Assembly: GCF_900102505.1 (NCBI RefSeq)
Contig: NZ_FMVT01000006.1
Location: forward strand, 1-64,000
DNA from: Paracoccus tibetensis
GTDB lineage: Bacteria > Pseudomonadota > Alphaproteobacteria > Rhodobacterales > Rhodobacteraceae
Reading direction: 5' to 3'
DNA length: 64,000 nt
Shown here: positions 27,475 through 35,796 of the stretch, piece after piece
Position numbering within the stretch: position 1 is the stretch's first letter
How the letters are laid out: each line of letters begins with the position of its first letter
Notes under the pieces: generated by a model
Database searches by the model: none
Told to the model about the DNA's origin: nothing
The model's input: the letters and a program-made list of their open reading frames with translations, nothing else
Made by a program: the position numbers and the translations under genes

Positions 27475-28376
27475 GGTACGTCCTTTCCGGAGACATGCGC
27501 CGCCGAGGCGTTGACGGCGCGCGCGAGCGCGGTGCTGCGCCCCCGGCTGTCGAGTTCGGCGGCGAGATGGGCCGCCAGGAAGCAGTCGCCGGCGCCGGTG
27601 ACGCGGGCGACGGCCACGGCGGGCGGGGTGTAGGTCAGCGTCTCGGCGCCGACGGCGGCATCGGCGGCGGCGCGCGGCCCGTCGGTCACGAGAACGCGGG
27701 CCGCTCCGCGCGCGACCACGGCCTCGGCCGCGCTGGCGGCATCGGGGCAGGCGCGGCCGGCGAGGATCTCGGCCTCGAGGCGGTTGAGGTAGAAGCAGCC
27801 GCGCCGCGCGGCGATCAGCGGCTCGAGCCGCTCGGCCTTGCCGGGGCTGGCGGGCACGACGCGCAGGTCGGCCTGCGACAGGCGCGGATCGCGGGGAACG
27901 GCGGCCAGCAGCTCTTCGGTCAGGTTGCCGTCCAGAACCACCGGGCCGTCCCAAGACGACAGCGCGCCCGACAGGGGCGCCAGGATCTCGGCCCCCGCCA
28001 TCTCGAGGCTGAAGGCGTCGGCGATGGCGGCGATCAGCCCCTCGCTGTCCTCGATCCCCATGTAGCAGTCGGTCGGAAGGCCGGTGTCGCGGGCCAGGTG
28101 TTCGGTGATGACGCCGAGGCGCTGCGCCTCGACCACCAGCGCCTCGCCCTCGGGATCGCGGCCGACGGCCGAAAGGACCGCGGGCCTCAGCCCCCACCGC
28201 GCCAAGGCCACCGCGACGTTCAGCGCCACCCCGCCGGGCAGGTGGCGGATGCGCCCCGGCACGTCCGCGCCCGGCGCCATGCGGCGCGGCGCCCGGCCGA
28301 TCACGTCCCAGAGCATCGCGCCGATGCACAGGATGTCGGGCTGCCGGGTCACGGAGAGGGGGTCAGTCATCGCCAT
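27471..28376 (-). CDS. psuK: PfkB-family sugar kinase, probable pseudouridine kinase
   Basis: The 301-residue product is a ribokinase-family enzyme with the N-terminal GGVALNVAVALARWG and the catalytic TGAGDCFLAAHLA. Placed directly before psuG with a 4-nt overlap, it most likely phosphorylates pseudouridine. Two nearby start codons (28376 and 28370) are possible. It begins 13 nt inside the end of the ArsR gene. Confidence 0.85.
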   Translation of the reverse strand: MAMTDPLSVTRQPDILCIGAMLWDVIGRAPRRMAPGADVPGRIRHLPGGVALNVAVALARWGLRPAVLSAVGRDPEGEALVVEAQRLGVITEHLARDTGLPTDCYMGIEDSEGLIAAIADAFSLEMAGAEILAPLSGALSSWDGPVVLDGNLTEELLAAVPRDPRLSQADLRVVPASPGKAERLEPLIAARRGCFYLNRLEAEILAGRACPDAASAAEAVVARGAARVLVTDGPRAAADAAVGAETLTYTPPAVAVARVTGAGDCFLAAHLAAELDSRGRSTALARAVNASAAHVSGKDVP

Positions 28377-28701
28377 CCTTCAGCTCGGCGCGCAGGAAGC
28401 GCTCGAAGTCGTCGAGGTCCACCGGGTCGAACTGCCCGAAGCCCTGCATCCAGACCGAGGCCGTCCGCATGCCGTCCGGGTCCAGCTTGCACCAGGTGAT
28501 CCGTCCCCGCCGCTCTTGCCGGATCAGCCCCGCGGCTGCAAGCACCGCGAGGTGCTTCGAGATGGCCGCGAGGCTCATCTCGAAGGGCGCCGCGACATCG
28601 CTGACGGCCATGTCGTCCTCGAGCAGCATCGTCAGCACGCGCCGGCGCGTGGGATCGGCCAGGGCCGCGAAGATCAGGTCCAGACGCTCGGGCAGGGTCA
28701 T
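28363..28701 (-). CDS. ArsR-family transcriptional regulator
   Basis: The 112-residue product has the winged-helix pattern ALADPTRRRVLTMLLEDD and AAISKHLAVLAAAGLIRQERRG. The metal-binding CxC box of classical ArsR/SmtB proteins is absent, so it probably senses an organic or protein signal, or is constitutive. As the first gene of an operon with psuK and psuG it is the likely regulator of pseudouridine use and of itself. A perfect 16-bp palindrome lies just upstream. Confidence 0.87.
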   Translation of the reverse strand: MTLPERLDLIFAALADPTRRRVLTMLLEDDMAVSDVAAPFEMSLAAISKHLAVLAAAGLIRQERRGRITWCKLDPDGMRTASVWMQGFGQFDPVDLDDFERFLRAELKDGDD

Positions 28702-28727
28702 CTCAGCGCCTTTTCGATGCGGAACGG

Positions 28728-28743
28728 TCAACCGGCCGGTTGA
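28728..28743. promoter_or_regulatory. Palindromic operator candidate for the ArsR-type regulator
   Basis: TCAACCGGCCGGTTGA is a perfect 16-bp dyad, 27 nt upstream of the ArsR start. Sites of the form TCAACC-N4-GGTTGA are known for non-metal ArsR regulators. It abuts a candidate promoter: TTGCCT (28772-28767, minus) - 17 nt - CATTAC (28749-28744), placing the dyad at the start site. Confidence 0.6.
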
Positions 28744-28842
28744 GTAATGACGCGGCAGCGCGGCGAAGGCAAGATGCCGCGTCCCCGCGCGGTTCACGCT
28801 AAAACGCGTCGGATCAATGACTTGCGCGGCTGCCGCGGCTGC

Positions 28843-28871
28843 TTGACTTGGGTCCGCATCCCCCCTAGACA
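28843..28871 (+). promoter_or_regulatory. Candidate sigma70 promoter of the F0 ATP synthase operon
   Basis: TTGACT (28843-28848) and TAGACA (28866-28871) are separated by 17 nt, upstream of atpI with a leader of about 22 nt. Confidence 0.6.
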
Positions 28872-28899
28872 CCCCCCAACCGACACGGGGGCGTGAGTG

Positions 28900-29274
28900 A
28901 TGGCCGAAGAGCCCCGGAACGAGCAGGACAGGGACGCCGACGCGGCCCGCCTGCGCGATCTGGAGGCCCGGATTGCCGCGCTGACCCCCAAACCCTCCGG
29001 CACCTCGCCGATGGGGAAATACGAACAGGCGAACCTCGCCTGGAGGATGGTGATCGAGTTCGTGACCGGGCTCTGCCTTGGCGGGGCGGTCGGATACGGG
29101 CTGGACTATCTCTTGGGCACAGGGCCCTTGCTGATGGTCCTGTTCATCTTCCTCGGCCTTGCGGCCGGCATCAAGACGATGATGCGCACCGCGGGCGAGC
29201 TTGAACGGACAGCCGGCAGATCGCCGGACGAGGCACAACCCGGACAGGCGCCGGGACGAGACGAGAGGGACTGA
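28900..29274 (+). CDS. atpI: ATP synthase accessory protein I
   Basis: AtpI assists assembly of the c-ring of the F0 sector. The 124-residue product has a charged N-terminus, two transmembrane helices ([20 protein letters not shown] and [19 protein letters not shown]) and a hydrophilic tail, the AtpI/AtpZ plan. A GTG at 28897 precedes the ATG directly. It is the first gene of the atpI-B-E-b'-b operon, as in other Rhodobacterales. Confidence 0.9.
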   Translation: MAEEPRNEQDRDADAARLRDLEARIAALTPKPSGTSPMGKYEQANLAWRMVIEFVTGLCLGGAVGYGLDYLLGTGPLLMVLFIFLGLAAGIKTMMRTAGELERTAGRSPDEAQPGQAPGRDERD

Positions 29275-29276
29275 TC

Positions 29277-30023
29277 GTGGCGACAGCGACTGGCGGCGGC
29301 CTTGAATTCCACCCGATGGACCAGTTCGTGGTCCGCCCGCTCTTCGGCGACGGCGCGGTGGCCTGGTACACGCCCACGAACGTGACGCTGTGGCTGTTCC
29401 TGACGGCGCTGGCCGCCATTGCCGTGCTGGTCCTGGGCACCCGCGGCCGCGCCATCGTGCCGAACCGCGCGCAATCGGTGGCCGAACTGGCCTATGGCCT
29501 CGTCTACAAGATGATCGAGGACATCGCGGGCAAGGACGGGCTGCGCTACTTCCCCTATGTGCTGACGCTGTTCATGTTCATCGTCTTCGCCAACCTCCTG
29601 GGGCTGGTGCCGATGGCCTTCACCGTCACCTCGCACATCGCGGTGACCGGCATCCTGGCCATGGCCGTGTTCCTGGGCGTGACGATCATCGGCTTCGTGA
29701 AGAACGGCGCGCATTTCCTCGACCTGTTCTGGATCCGCTCGGCGCCGCTGGCCGTGCGCCCGATCCTGGCCGTGATCGAGGTCATCAGCTACTTCGTGCG
29801 CCCGCTGAGCCTCTCCATCCGTCTTGCCGGCAACATGATCGCCGGTCACGCGGTCATCAAGGTCTTCGCGGGCTTCGCGGCCATCGCCGCCGTCGCGCCC
29901 GTCGCCATTATCGCAGTCGTCGGGATGTATGCCTTCGAGGTGCTGGTCGCCTTCGTGCAGGCCTATGTCTTCACCATCCTGACCTGCGTTTACCTCAAGG
30001 ATGCGCTGCACCCGTCGCACTGA
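29277..30023 (+). CDS. atpB: F0F1 ATP synthase subunit a
   Basis: Subunit a forms the two proton half-channels against the c-ring. The 248-residue, multi-pass product has the essential Arg in [16 protein letters not shown] and the C-terminal [18 protein letters not shown]. The start is GTG at 29277, 2 nt after the atpI stop, so it is translationally coupled. Confidence 0.95.
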   Translation: MATATGGGLEFHPMDQFVVRPLFGDGAVAWYTPTNVTLWLFLTALAAIAVLVLGTRGRAIVPNRAQSVAELAYGLVYKMIEDIAGKDGLRYFPYVLTLFMFIVFANLLGLVPMAFTVTSHIAVTGILAMAVFLGVTIIGFVKNGAHFLDLFWIRSAPLAVRPILAVIEVISYFVRPLSLSIRLAGNMIAGHAVIKVFAGFAAIAAVAPVAIIAVVGMYAFEVLVAFVQAYVFTILTCVYLKDALHPSH

Positions 30024-30040
30024 CGTCTGCCGCCTTTCGG

Positions 30041-30063
30041 GCGGTCCCGGGTGCCGGGACCGC
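30041..30063 (+). other. GC-rich mRNA hairpin upstream of atpE
   Basis: GCGGTCCCGG-GTG-CCGGGACCGC forms a perfect 10-bp stem in the atpB-atpE gap and has no U-tract. It is more like an mRNA processing or stability element than a terminator. Confidence 0.6.
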
Positions 30064-30105
30064 ATCCCCTGAAATCACCAAACCCAAAACCGCAAGGAGA
30101 CTAAC

Positions 30106-30342
30106 ATGACCGGTGATATCGCAGAACTCGGCCAGTACATCGGCGTCGGCCTGACCGCCTTCGGCATGGGCTTCGCCGCCCTCGGCGTCGGCAACGTCGC
30201 CGGCAACTTCCTCGCCGGCGCGCTGCGCAACCCGTCGGCCGCCGCCGGCCAGACCGCCACGCTGTTCATCGGCATGGCCTTTGCGGAAGCCCTGGGGATC
30301 TTCTCGTTCCTCGTCGCGCTTCTGCTGATGTTCGCGGTCTGA
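30106..30342 (+). CDS. atpE: F0F1 ATP synthase subunit c
   Basis: This 78-residue two-helix proteolipid makes the rotating c-ring. The polar loop Arg41-Asn42-Pro43 binds gamma/epsilon, and Glu61 ([13 protein letters not shown]) is the proton carrier. It has a good ribosome-binding site (AAGGAG). Both flanks carry strong U-less hairpins, fitting the need for far more copies of c than of a, b or b'. Confidence 0.97.
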   Translation: MTGDIAELGQYIGVGLTAFGMGFAALGVGNVAGNFLAGALRNPSAAAGQTATLFIGMAFAEALGIFSFLVALLLMFAV

Positions 30343-30362
30343 TCCTCGGCCATCCTTGCGGC

Positions 30363-30386
30363 GGGGTGGGGCCATGCCCCCACCCC
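30363..30386 (+). other. GC-rich mRNA hairpin downstream of atpE
   Basis: GGGGTGGGG-CCATGC-CCCCACCCC, a 9-bp stem with 6-nt loop and only TT after it, lies between atpE and the b' gene. It could be a weak terminator or a 3' stabiliser of atpE mRNA. Confidence 0.55.
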
Positions 30387-30416
30387 TTCGTGACTTTCAA
30401 GGCCATGGGGTAGGAT

Positions 30417-31070
30417 ATGATCAGCCTGTTGCAAGGGGCCGCCACCACCGCGGCCGAGACCACTGAGGCGCCGGGAGCGGGTGACGAGATCGTCATCATC
30501 ACCGAAAGCGCGACCCACGGCGCCGAAACCCATTCCGTCTATGGGGACGCGGCCCATTCCGCGGCAGAAGGCGCCGGCCTTCCGCAGCTGGACATCACCA
30601 CCTTCGGCAACCAGATCTTCTGGCTGGTCGTCACCCTGGTCGTTCTGTATCTGGTCCTGTCGCGCGTGGCCCTGCCGCGCATCGCGGCGGTCCTGTCCGA
30701 CCGTCAGGGCGCCATGACCGGCGATCTGATGGCCGCCGAAGAATTCAAGCAGCGCGCCCGCGAGGCCGAGGCTGCCTATGACAAGGCGCTGGCCGAAGCG
30801 CGGGGCGAGGCGCAGCGCATCGTCGCCGCCAACCGCGCCGAGATCCAGGCCGAGCTGAACAACGCCATCGCCCGCGCCGATGCCGAGATCGCCGCCCGCA
30901 CGGCCGAATCCGAGACGCGCATCCGCGAGATCCGCGCCACGGCCGAAACCGACGCCCGCGAGGTCGCCCAGGAGGTGACGGCGGCGCTGGTCGCGGCCTT
31001 CGGCGGGAACGCCGACAACGCGGCGGTCACTGCCGCCGTGGACAGCCGCATGAAAGGGGCGATGCAATGA
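30417..31070 (+). CDS. atpG: F0F1 ATP synthase subunit b'
   Basis: Subunit b' is the diverged second copy of b in the peripheral stalk of photosynthetic-type and alphaproteobacterial ATP synthases. The 217-residue product has an unusual acidic N-terminal extension (residues 1-50), one transmembrane helix ([20 protein letters not shown]) and a long coiled coil. It overlaps the b gene by 4 nt. Confidence 0.9.
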   Translation: MISLLQGAATTAAETTEAPGAGDEIVIITESATHGAETHSVYGDAAHSAAEGAGLPQLDITTFGNQIFWLVVTLVVLYLVLSRVALPRIAAVLSDRQGAMTGDLMAAEEFKQRAREAEAAYDKALAEARGEAQRIVAANRAEIQAELNNAIARADAEIAARTAESETRIREIRATAETDAREVAQEVTAALVAAFGGNADNAAVTAAVDSRMKGAMQ

Positions 31071-31642
31071 ACCGCCTGATCGCCACCGCGACCGCCTCTG
31101 CCCTCGTCACGGGTCTGGCCGCGGCTCCCGCCGCCGCCGCGACCGGGCCGTTCTTCTCGCTACGCAACACGGACTTCATCGTCCTGCTGGCCTTCCTCGT
31201 CTTCATCGGGGTGTTGGTCTACTTCAAGGTGCCGGGCCTTCTGGCCGGGCTGCTGGACAAGCGCGCCGACGGCATCCGCCGCGACCTGGAGGAGGCCCGC
31301 CGCCTCCGCGAGGAAGCGCAGGAGATCTATGCCAGCTACGAGCGGCGCCAGCGCGAGGTGAAGACCCAGGCCGAGGCCATCGTCACCGGCGCCCGCCGCG
31401 AGGCCGAGGCGCAGGCCGCCAAGGCTCAGGACGACCTGCGCCGCTCGATCGACCGCCGGCTTCAGGCCGCGCAGGACCAGATCAGCAGCGCCGAGAAGGA
31501 CGCCGTGCGCGCGGTGCGCGACCGGGCGGTCGCGACCGCCGTGGCCGCGGCCTCGGAGATCCTCGCCGCGCAGGTGCGGGCGGGGCAACGTTCGGCCGGG
31601 ATCGACGACGCCATCGAAGACGTGGCGCGCCGGCTGAACTGA
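31067..31642 (+). CDS. atpF: F0F1 ATP synthase subunit b
   Basis: Subunit b is part of the peripheral stalk that holds F1 static. The 191-residue product has an N-terminal signal-like hydrophobic stretch (to about residue 25), a membrane helix ([20 protein letters not shown]) and a coiled coil of Glu/Arg/Ala repeats. It ends the operon, followed by an intrinsic terminator. Confidence 0.92.
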   Translation: MNRLIATATASALVTGLAAAPAAAATGPFFSLRNTDFIVLLAFLVFIGVLVYFKVPGLLAGLLDKRADGIRRDLEEARRLREEAQEIYASYERRQREVKTQAEAIVTGARREAEAQAAKAQDDLRRSIDRRLQAAQDQISSAEKDAVRAVRDRAVATAVAAASEILAAQVRAGQRSAGIDDAIEDVARRLN

Positions 31643-31667
31643 GCCTTCGACAACTGACAGTGATCCG

Positions 31668-31698
31668 GCCCCCGCGCAGCCCCTGCGCGGGGGCTTTT
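31668..31698 (+). terminator. Rho-independent terminator of the atp operon
   Basis: GCCCCCGCGCAG-CCC-CTGCGCGGGGGC followed by TTTT, 26 nt after the atpF stop. The stem is 12 bp. Confidence 0.9.
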
Positions 31699-31729
31699 CG
31701 TTGCGCTGCGACTACGGTGGGCAGGCATG

Positions 31730-31758
31730 AAAAAGGGCCGGGATACCTCCCGGCCCTT
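31730..31758 (-). terminator. Rho-independent terminator of the OmpA-like gene
   Basis: On the minus strand AGGGCCGGGA-GGTA-TCCCGGCCC is followed by TTTTT. It lies about 25 nt after the OmpA-like stop. Confidence 0.9.
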
Positions 31759-31780
31759 GTCGCTGCCGTGGCGGCGGCGC

Positions 31781-32446
31781 TCAGCGCGTCGGACGGATCA
31801 GGATCTCGACCCGGCGGTTCTGGGCGCGGCCCGCGGCCGTGTCGTTCGAGGCGACAGGCTGGGACGCGGCGACGCCCGTGGCCGAGAGGCGGTTCTGCGC
31901 GACGCCCGCGGCGGCGAGGATGCCCGCGACCGATTGCGCGCGGCGCTGCGAGAGGTCCTGGTTGATCGCCTGCGTGCCGGTGCTGTCGGTATGGCCGACG
32001 ACCTGGACCACGCTGTTCGGATACTGGTTCAGGTTGCGCGCGACGGCATAGAGGTCCTGCTGCGCGACGCCCGAGACGGCGGCCGAGCCGGTGGCGAAGA
32101 GGATGCCCTCGGGCAGGACGACCTGCAGGTAGTCGCCGCGGTTGACGACCTGGACGTTCGGGTTCGAGATCGACTGCTGCAGGTCACGCGCCTGGCGGTC
32201 GAGGATGTTGCCGGCGACCGCGCCGACGATGCCGCCCACGATGGCGCCGCGGGCCGCGTCCCGGCCCTCGTTGTTGCTGTCGTCGTCGCGGGCCGCGCCG
32301 AGGATCGCGCCGGTGGCGGCGCCCGCGATGGCGCCCTGCTGCGTGCGGGACAGGCCGCCGACGCCGGTGCCGGTGTTCGGGTCGGCGCAGGCGCCGAGGG
32401 CCATCAGGCCGCAGACGGCGAGGATGGTGGTGTTGCGGAGTTTCAT
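31781..32446 (-). CDS. OmpA-family lipoprotein
   Basis: The 221-residue product has a lipobox (LMALGAC, modified Cys about residue 20), a glycine-zipper stretch (GAIAGAATGAILGA and GAIVGGIVGAVAG) and a C-terminal OmpA domain with VVGHTDSTGTQAIN and LSQRRAQSVAGIL, which binds peptidoglycan. It should anchor the outer membrane to the wall, like Pal or YiaD. The ATG at 32446 has GGGAGCC-type ribosome-binding sequence. Confidence 0.9.
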   Translation of the reverse strand: MKLRNTTILAVCGLMALGACADPNTGTGVGGLSRTQQGAIAGAATGAILGAARDDDSNNEGRDAARGAIVGGIVGAVAGNILDRQARDLQQSISNPNVQVVNRGDYLQVVLPEGILFATGSAAVSGVAQQDLYAVARNLNQYPNSVVQVVGHTDSTGTQAINQDLSQRRAQSVAGILAAAGVAQNRLSATGVAASQPVASNDTAAGRAQNRRVEILIRPTR

Positions 32447-32672
32447 CGGGCTCCCTTTCCTTGGGTCGGCGCGCAAGGGGCGCGCCATGATCATGTGACC
32501 GCCCGATCCCGGGCTGCCGTCCAACGTCGGTGAAGCTGGCGCAGTTCCGGATCAAAGGGAAGGCAAGTTTCGGTGAAGGCGCTGGAAATGCGCCGAAAAT
32601 GGCCGGCGGACGGGGATGGGCCACAGCGTCGGGCTTGCGCCCGCGGGCCGCTGGCGGCAGAAGCGGGGGACC

Positions 32673-33335
32673 ATGCCCGCCAGCACCCGCATCCCCCCGC
32701 CGCTGCCCTTTGCCGCGCAGGTCGCGATCTTCTCGCGTCTGCACGAGGCCAATCCTGCGCCCAAGACCGAGCTGGACTACGTGAACCCCTTCACGCTGGT
32801 CGTCGCCGTGGCGCTGTCGGCGCAGGCGACGGATGTGGGGGTGAACAAGGCGACCAGGGGCCTCTTTGCGGTGGCCGACACGCCCGCGAAGATGCTGGAA
32901 CTGGGCCTCGAGGGGGTGACCGAGCACATCAAGACCATCGGCCTCTTCCGGCAGAAGGCCAGGAACGTGATCGCCCTGTCGCGCCTGCTGGTCGAGGAGT
33001 TCGGCGGCGAGGTGCCCGACAGCCGGGCGGCGCTGATGCGGCTGCCGGGCGTGGGGCGGAAGACGGCGAATGTCGTTCTCTCCTGCGCCTTCGGCCATCC
33101 GGCGCAGGCCGTGGACACGCATATCTTCCGCGTCGGCAACCGCACCCGCATCGCGCCCGGCCGCGACGTGGACGAGGTCGAGCGCGCGATCGAGGACAAC
33201 GTGCCCGCGCGGTTCCAGACCCATGCCCATCACTGGCTGATCCTGCACGGGCGCTATATCTGCCAGGCGAGGCGCCCGCGCTGCGCGGTCTGCCCGATCC
33301 ATGATCTCTGCCCCTACGAGGAGAAGACCGCATGA
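32673..33335 (+). CDS. nth: Endonuclease III
   Basis: This bifunctional glycosylase/AP lyase removes oxidised pyrimidines. The 220-residue product has the helix-hairpin-helix LPGVGRKTANVVL with catalytic Lys130, catalytic Asp148 in VDTHIFRVGNR, and the iron-sulfur cluster pattern C-x6-C-x2-C-x5-C (CQARRPRCAVCPIHDLC). It overlaps the adenosine kinase gene by 4 nt. Confidence 0.95.
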   Translation: MPASTRIPPPLPFAAQVAIFSRLHEANPAPKTELDYVNPFTLVVAVALSAQATDVGVNKATRGLFAVADTPAKMLELGLEGVTEHIKTIGLFRQKARNVIALSRLLVEEFGGEVPDSRAALMRLPGVGRKTANVVLSCAFGHPAQAVDTHIFRVGNRTRIAPGRDVDEVERAIEDNVPARFQTHAHHWLILHGRYICQARRPRCAVCPIHDLCPYEEKTA

Positions 33336-34360
33336 GCAGCCCCCCGAAGAACGGGCCCTACGTGATCGGCATCGGCAACGCCGTGATGGACGTGATCGCG
33401 CCGACCGAGGAGGCGCGGCTGGCCGAGCTGGGCATCACCAAGGGCATCATGCAGCTGGTCGAGCGCGAACGGTCCGAGTTCCTGATGGCGGCGCAGGCCA
33501 ATGACCATTCAGCGCGTCGTGAGGGCAGCCGCATGATCGCCGGGGGGAGCGTTGCGAACACGCTGGCCGGGATCGGCGGGCTGGGGCTGCGGACGGCCTT
33601 CATCGGGCTGGTGGCGGATGACGAGATCGGGCGGGCCTATGCGGCGCAGACCGAGGGGGCGGGGACGCGCTTCGTCAACGCTCCGGTGGCGGGGGCGGCG
33701 CTGCCCTCGTCGCGCAGCATCATCATGGTGACGCCGGATGGCGAGCGCTCGATGAGCACCTATCTTGGGATTTCGGCCGAGCTGGGGCCGGAGGATGTCG
33801 TGCCGGAGGTCTTCGAGGGGGCGGGCTGGCTGTTCCTCGAAGGTTATCTCTTCGACAAGGACAAGGGGAAGGCGGCCTTCCTCAAGGCGGCCGAGTGCTG
33901 CCATGCCGCCGGCGGGCAGGCCGGGATCGCGCTGTCGGACCCGTTCTGCGTGGACCGGCACCGCGCCGACTTCCGGCGGCTGGTCGCCGGGCCGATGGAT
34001 TACGTGATCGGGAACGTGCACGAGTGGCAGGCGCTCTACCAGGTCGAGGATCTGGAGGAGGCGCTGCGGCTGGCCAGCGCCGATTGCGGGATGGTGATCT
34101 GCACCCGCTCGGGCGAGGACGCGATCCTGATCCGCGGGGGCGAGCGGGCGGTGGCGCCGGTCCGGCGCGTCGTGCCGGTCGATGCGACCGGGGCGGGCGA
34201 TCAGTTCGCGGCGGGGCTGATCCACGGGCTGGCGATCGGCGCGCCGCTGGAGGCGGCGGGGCGGATGGGCTGCATCGCGGCCGCCGAGGTCATCTCGCAT
34301 GTGGGCGCGCGGCCGGAGGCGGATGTGCGCGCGCTGCTGCGGGCGGAGGGGCTGGTCTAG
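33332..34360 (+). CDS. Adenosine kinase (PfkB family)
   Basis: The 342-residue product has the PfkB motifs GGSVANTLAGIGGLG and DATGAGDQFAAGLIHG with the catalytic Asp. It matches the prokaryotic adenosine kinase group that phosphorylates adenosine. That would fit with adenosine released by AhcY (16026-17435). Coupled to nth by a 4-nt overlap. Other nucleosides or sugars are possible substrates. Confidence 0.85.
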   Translation: MSSPPKNGPYVIGIGNAVMDVIAPTEEARLAELGITKGIMQLVERERSEFLMAAQANDHSARREGSRMIAGGSVANTLAGIGGLGLRTAFIGLVADDEIGRAYAAQTEGAGTRFVNAPVAGAALPSSRSIIMVTPDGERSMSTYLGISAELGPEDVVPEVFEGAGWLFLEGYLFDKDKGKAAFLKAAECCHAAGGQAGIALSDPFCVDRHRADFRRLVAGPMDYVIGNVHEWQALYQVEDLEEALRLASADCGMVICTRSGEDAILIRGGERAVAPVRRVVPVDATGAGDQFAAGLIHGLAIGAPLEAAGRMGCIAAAEVISHVGARPEADVRALLRAEGLV

Positions 34361-34425
34361 GCTTGCGTCCCGCGACCGCGGGGGGCCAGCCCCCCGCACC
34401 CCCCGGGATATTTCGGGACCAAAGC
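34361..34425 (+). repeat. Dispersed GC-rich intergenic repeat, copy 5
   Basis: GCTTGCGTCCCGCGACCG, hairpin GGGGGGC-CA-GCCCCCC, then CACCCCCCGGGATATTT and GGGACCAAAG. It is the clearest full copy and separates the adenosine kinase gene and fabF. Confidence 0.8.
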
Positions 34426-34533
34426 AGGCGGCGCCAGCTTGGGCAGGGGATCGGCGTCGCACGGGCCCGGCGTTGCGCGCTGCAAGGGGCGCGTGTATCA
34501 CGGCGCAGACAAGAGCAGCTGAAGGATGGGCGC

Positions 34534-35796
34534 ATGCGCAGGGTTGTCATCACCGGGTTGGGAATGGTCACGCCGCTGGCCTCGGGGGTCGAGGCGACGT
34601 GGGAGCGGCTTCTGGCCGGACGCTCGGGCGCGGGGCCGATCACGCGCTTCGATCCCAAGGACGTGGTGACGAAATATGCCTGCGAGATCCCTTATGGCGA
34701 CGGCTCGGACGGGACGTTCAACCCCGACGACTGGATGGAGCCGAAGGACCGGCGCAAGGTCGATGACTTCATCCTTTACGGCATGGCGGCGGCGCAGCAG
34801 GCGGTGGAAGACGCCGGCTGGATGCCCGAGGACGAGGAGGGCCGGCTGCGGACCGGCGTGATGATCGGCTCGGGGATCGGCGGGCTGACCTCGATCGCCG
34901 AGACGGCGGTGCTGATCAAGGAGCGGGGGCCGAAGCGGGTCTCGCCCTTCTTCATTCCGGGGGCGCTGATCAACCTGATTTCGGGGCAGGTCTCGATCCG
35001 CTACGGGTTCAAGGGGCCGAACCATGCCGTCGTCACCGCTTGTTCGACCGGCGCCCATGCCATCGGGGATGCGGCGCGGATGATCCGTTACGGGGACGCC
35101 GACGTCATGGTCGCGGGCGGGGCCGAGAGCCCGATCAGCGAGATCGGGATCGCCGGCTTCAACGCCTGCAAGGCGCTGTCGACGAAGCGGGACAACGATC
35201 CGGCGGCGGCCTCGCGGCCCTATGATGTGGACCGGGACGGGTTCGTGATGGGCGAGGGCGCAGGGATTGTCGTGCTGGAGGAATACGAGCACGCCAAGGC
35301 GCGGGGCGCGAAGATCTATGCCGAGGTGCTGGGCTACGGCCTGTCGGGAGATGCCTACCACATCACCGCGCCGTCCGAGGACGGGGATGGTGGCTATCGG
35401 GCGATGGAGGCGGCGCTGAAGAATGCCGGGCTGACGCCGGACCGGATCGACTACATCAACGCGCATGGCACCAGCACCATGGCCGACACGATCGAGCTGG
35501 GCGCCGTCGAGCGGCTGCTGGGCGATCACGCGGGGAACGCGGTGATGTCCTCGACCAAGTCCTCGATCGGGCATCTTTTGGGCGCGGCGGGCGCGGTGGA
35601 GGCGATCTTCTGCACGCTGGCGATCCGCGACCAGATCTGCCCGCCGACGATCAACCTGGACAACCCTGCGGTCGAGCCGAAGCTGGACCTGGCGGCGAAT
35701 GCGGCCGTCAGGCGCAAGGTCGATGTGGCGCTGTCCAACAGCTTCGGCTTTGGCGGCACCAATGCCAGCCTGATCCTGGGGCGCGTAGCGGAATGA
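34534..35796 (+). CDS. fabF: Beta-ketoacyl-ACP synthase II
   Basis: FabF elongates acyl-ACP in fatty acid synthesis by condensing it with malonyl-ACP. The 420-residue product has the catalytic triad Cys170 (TACSTGAHA), His311 (NAHGTST) and His347 (SIGHLLGAAG). The ATG at 34534 is preceded by GAAGGA. It overlaps mltG by 4 nt, as in many Rhodobacterales. Confidence 0.95.
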   Translation: MRRVVITGLGMVTPLASGVEATWERLLAGRSGAGPITRFDPKDVVTKYACEIPYGDGSDGTFNPDDWMEPKDRRKVDDFILYGMAAAQQAVEDAGWMPEDEEGRLRTGVMIGSGIGGLTSIAETAVLIKERGPKRVSPFFIPGALINLISGQVSIRYGFKGPNHAVVTACSTGAHAIGDAARMIRYGDADVMVAGGAESPISEIGIAGFNACKALSTKRDNDPAAASRPYDVDRDGFVMGEGAGIVVLEEYEHAKARGAKIYAEVLGYGLSGDAYHITAPSEDGDGGYRAMEAALKNAGLTPDRIDYINAHGTSTMADTIELGAVERLLGDHAGNAVMSSTKSSIGHLLGAAGAVEAIFCTLAIRDQICPPTINLDNPAVEPKLDLAANAAVRRKVDVALSNSFGFGGTNASLILGRVAE

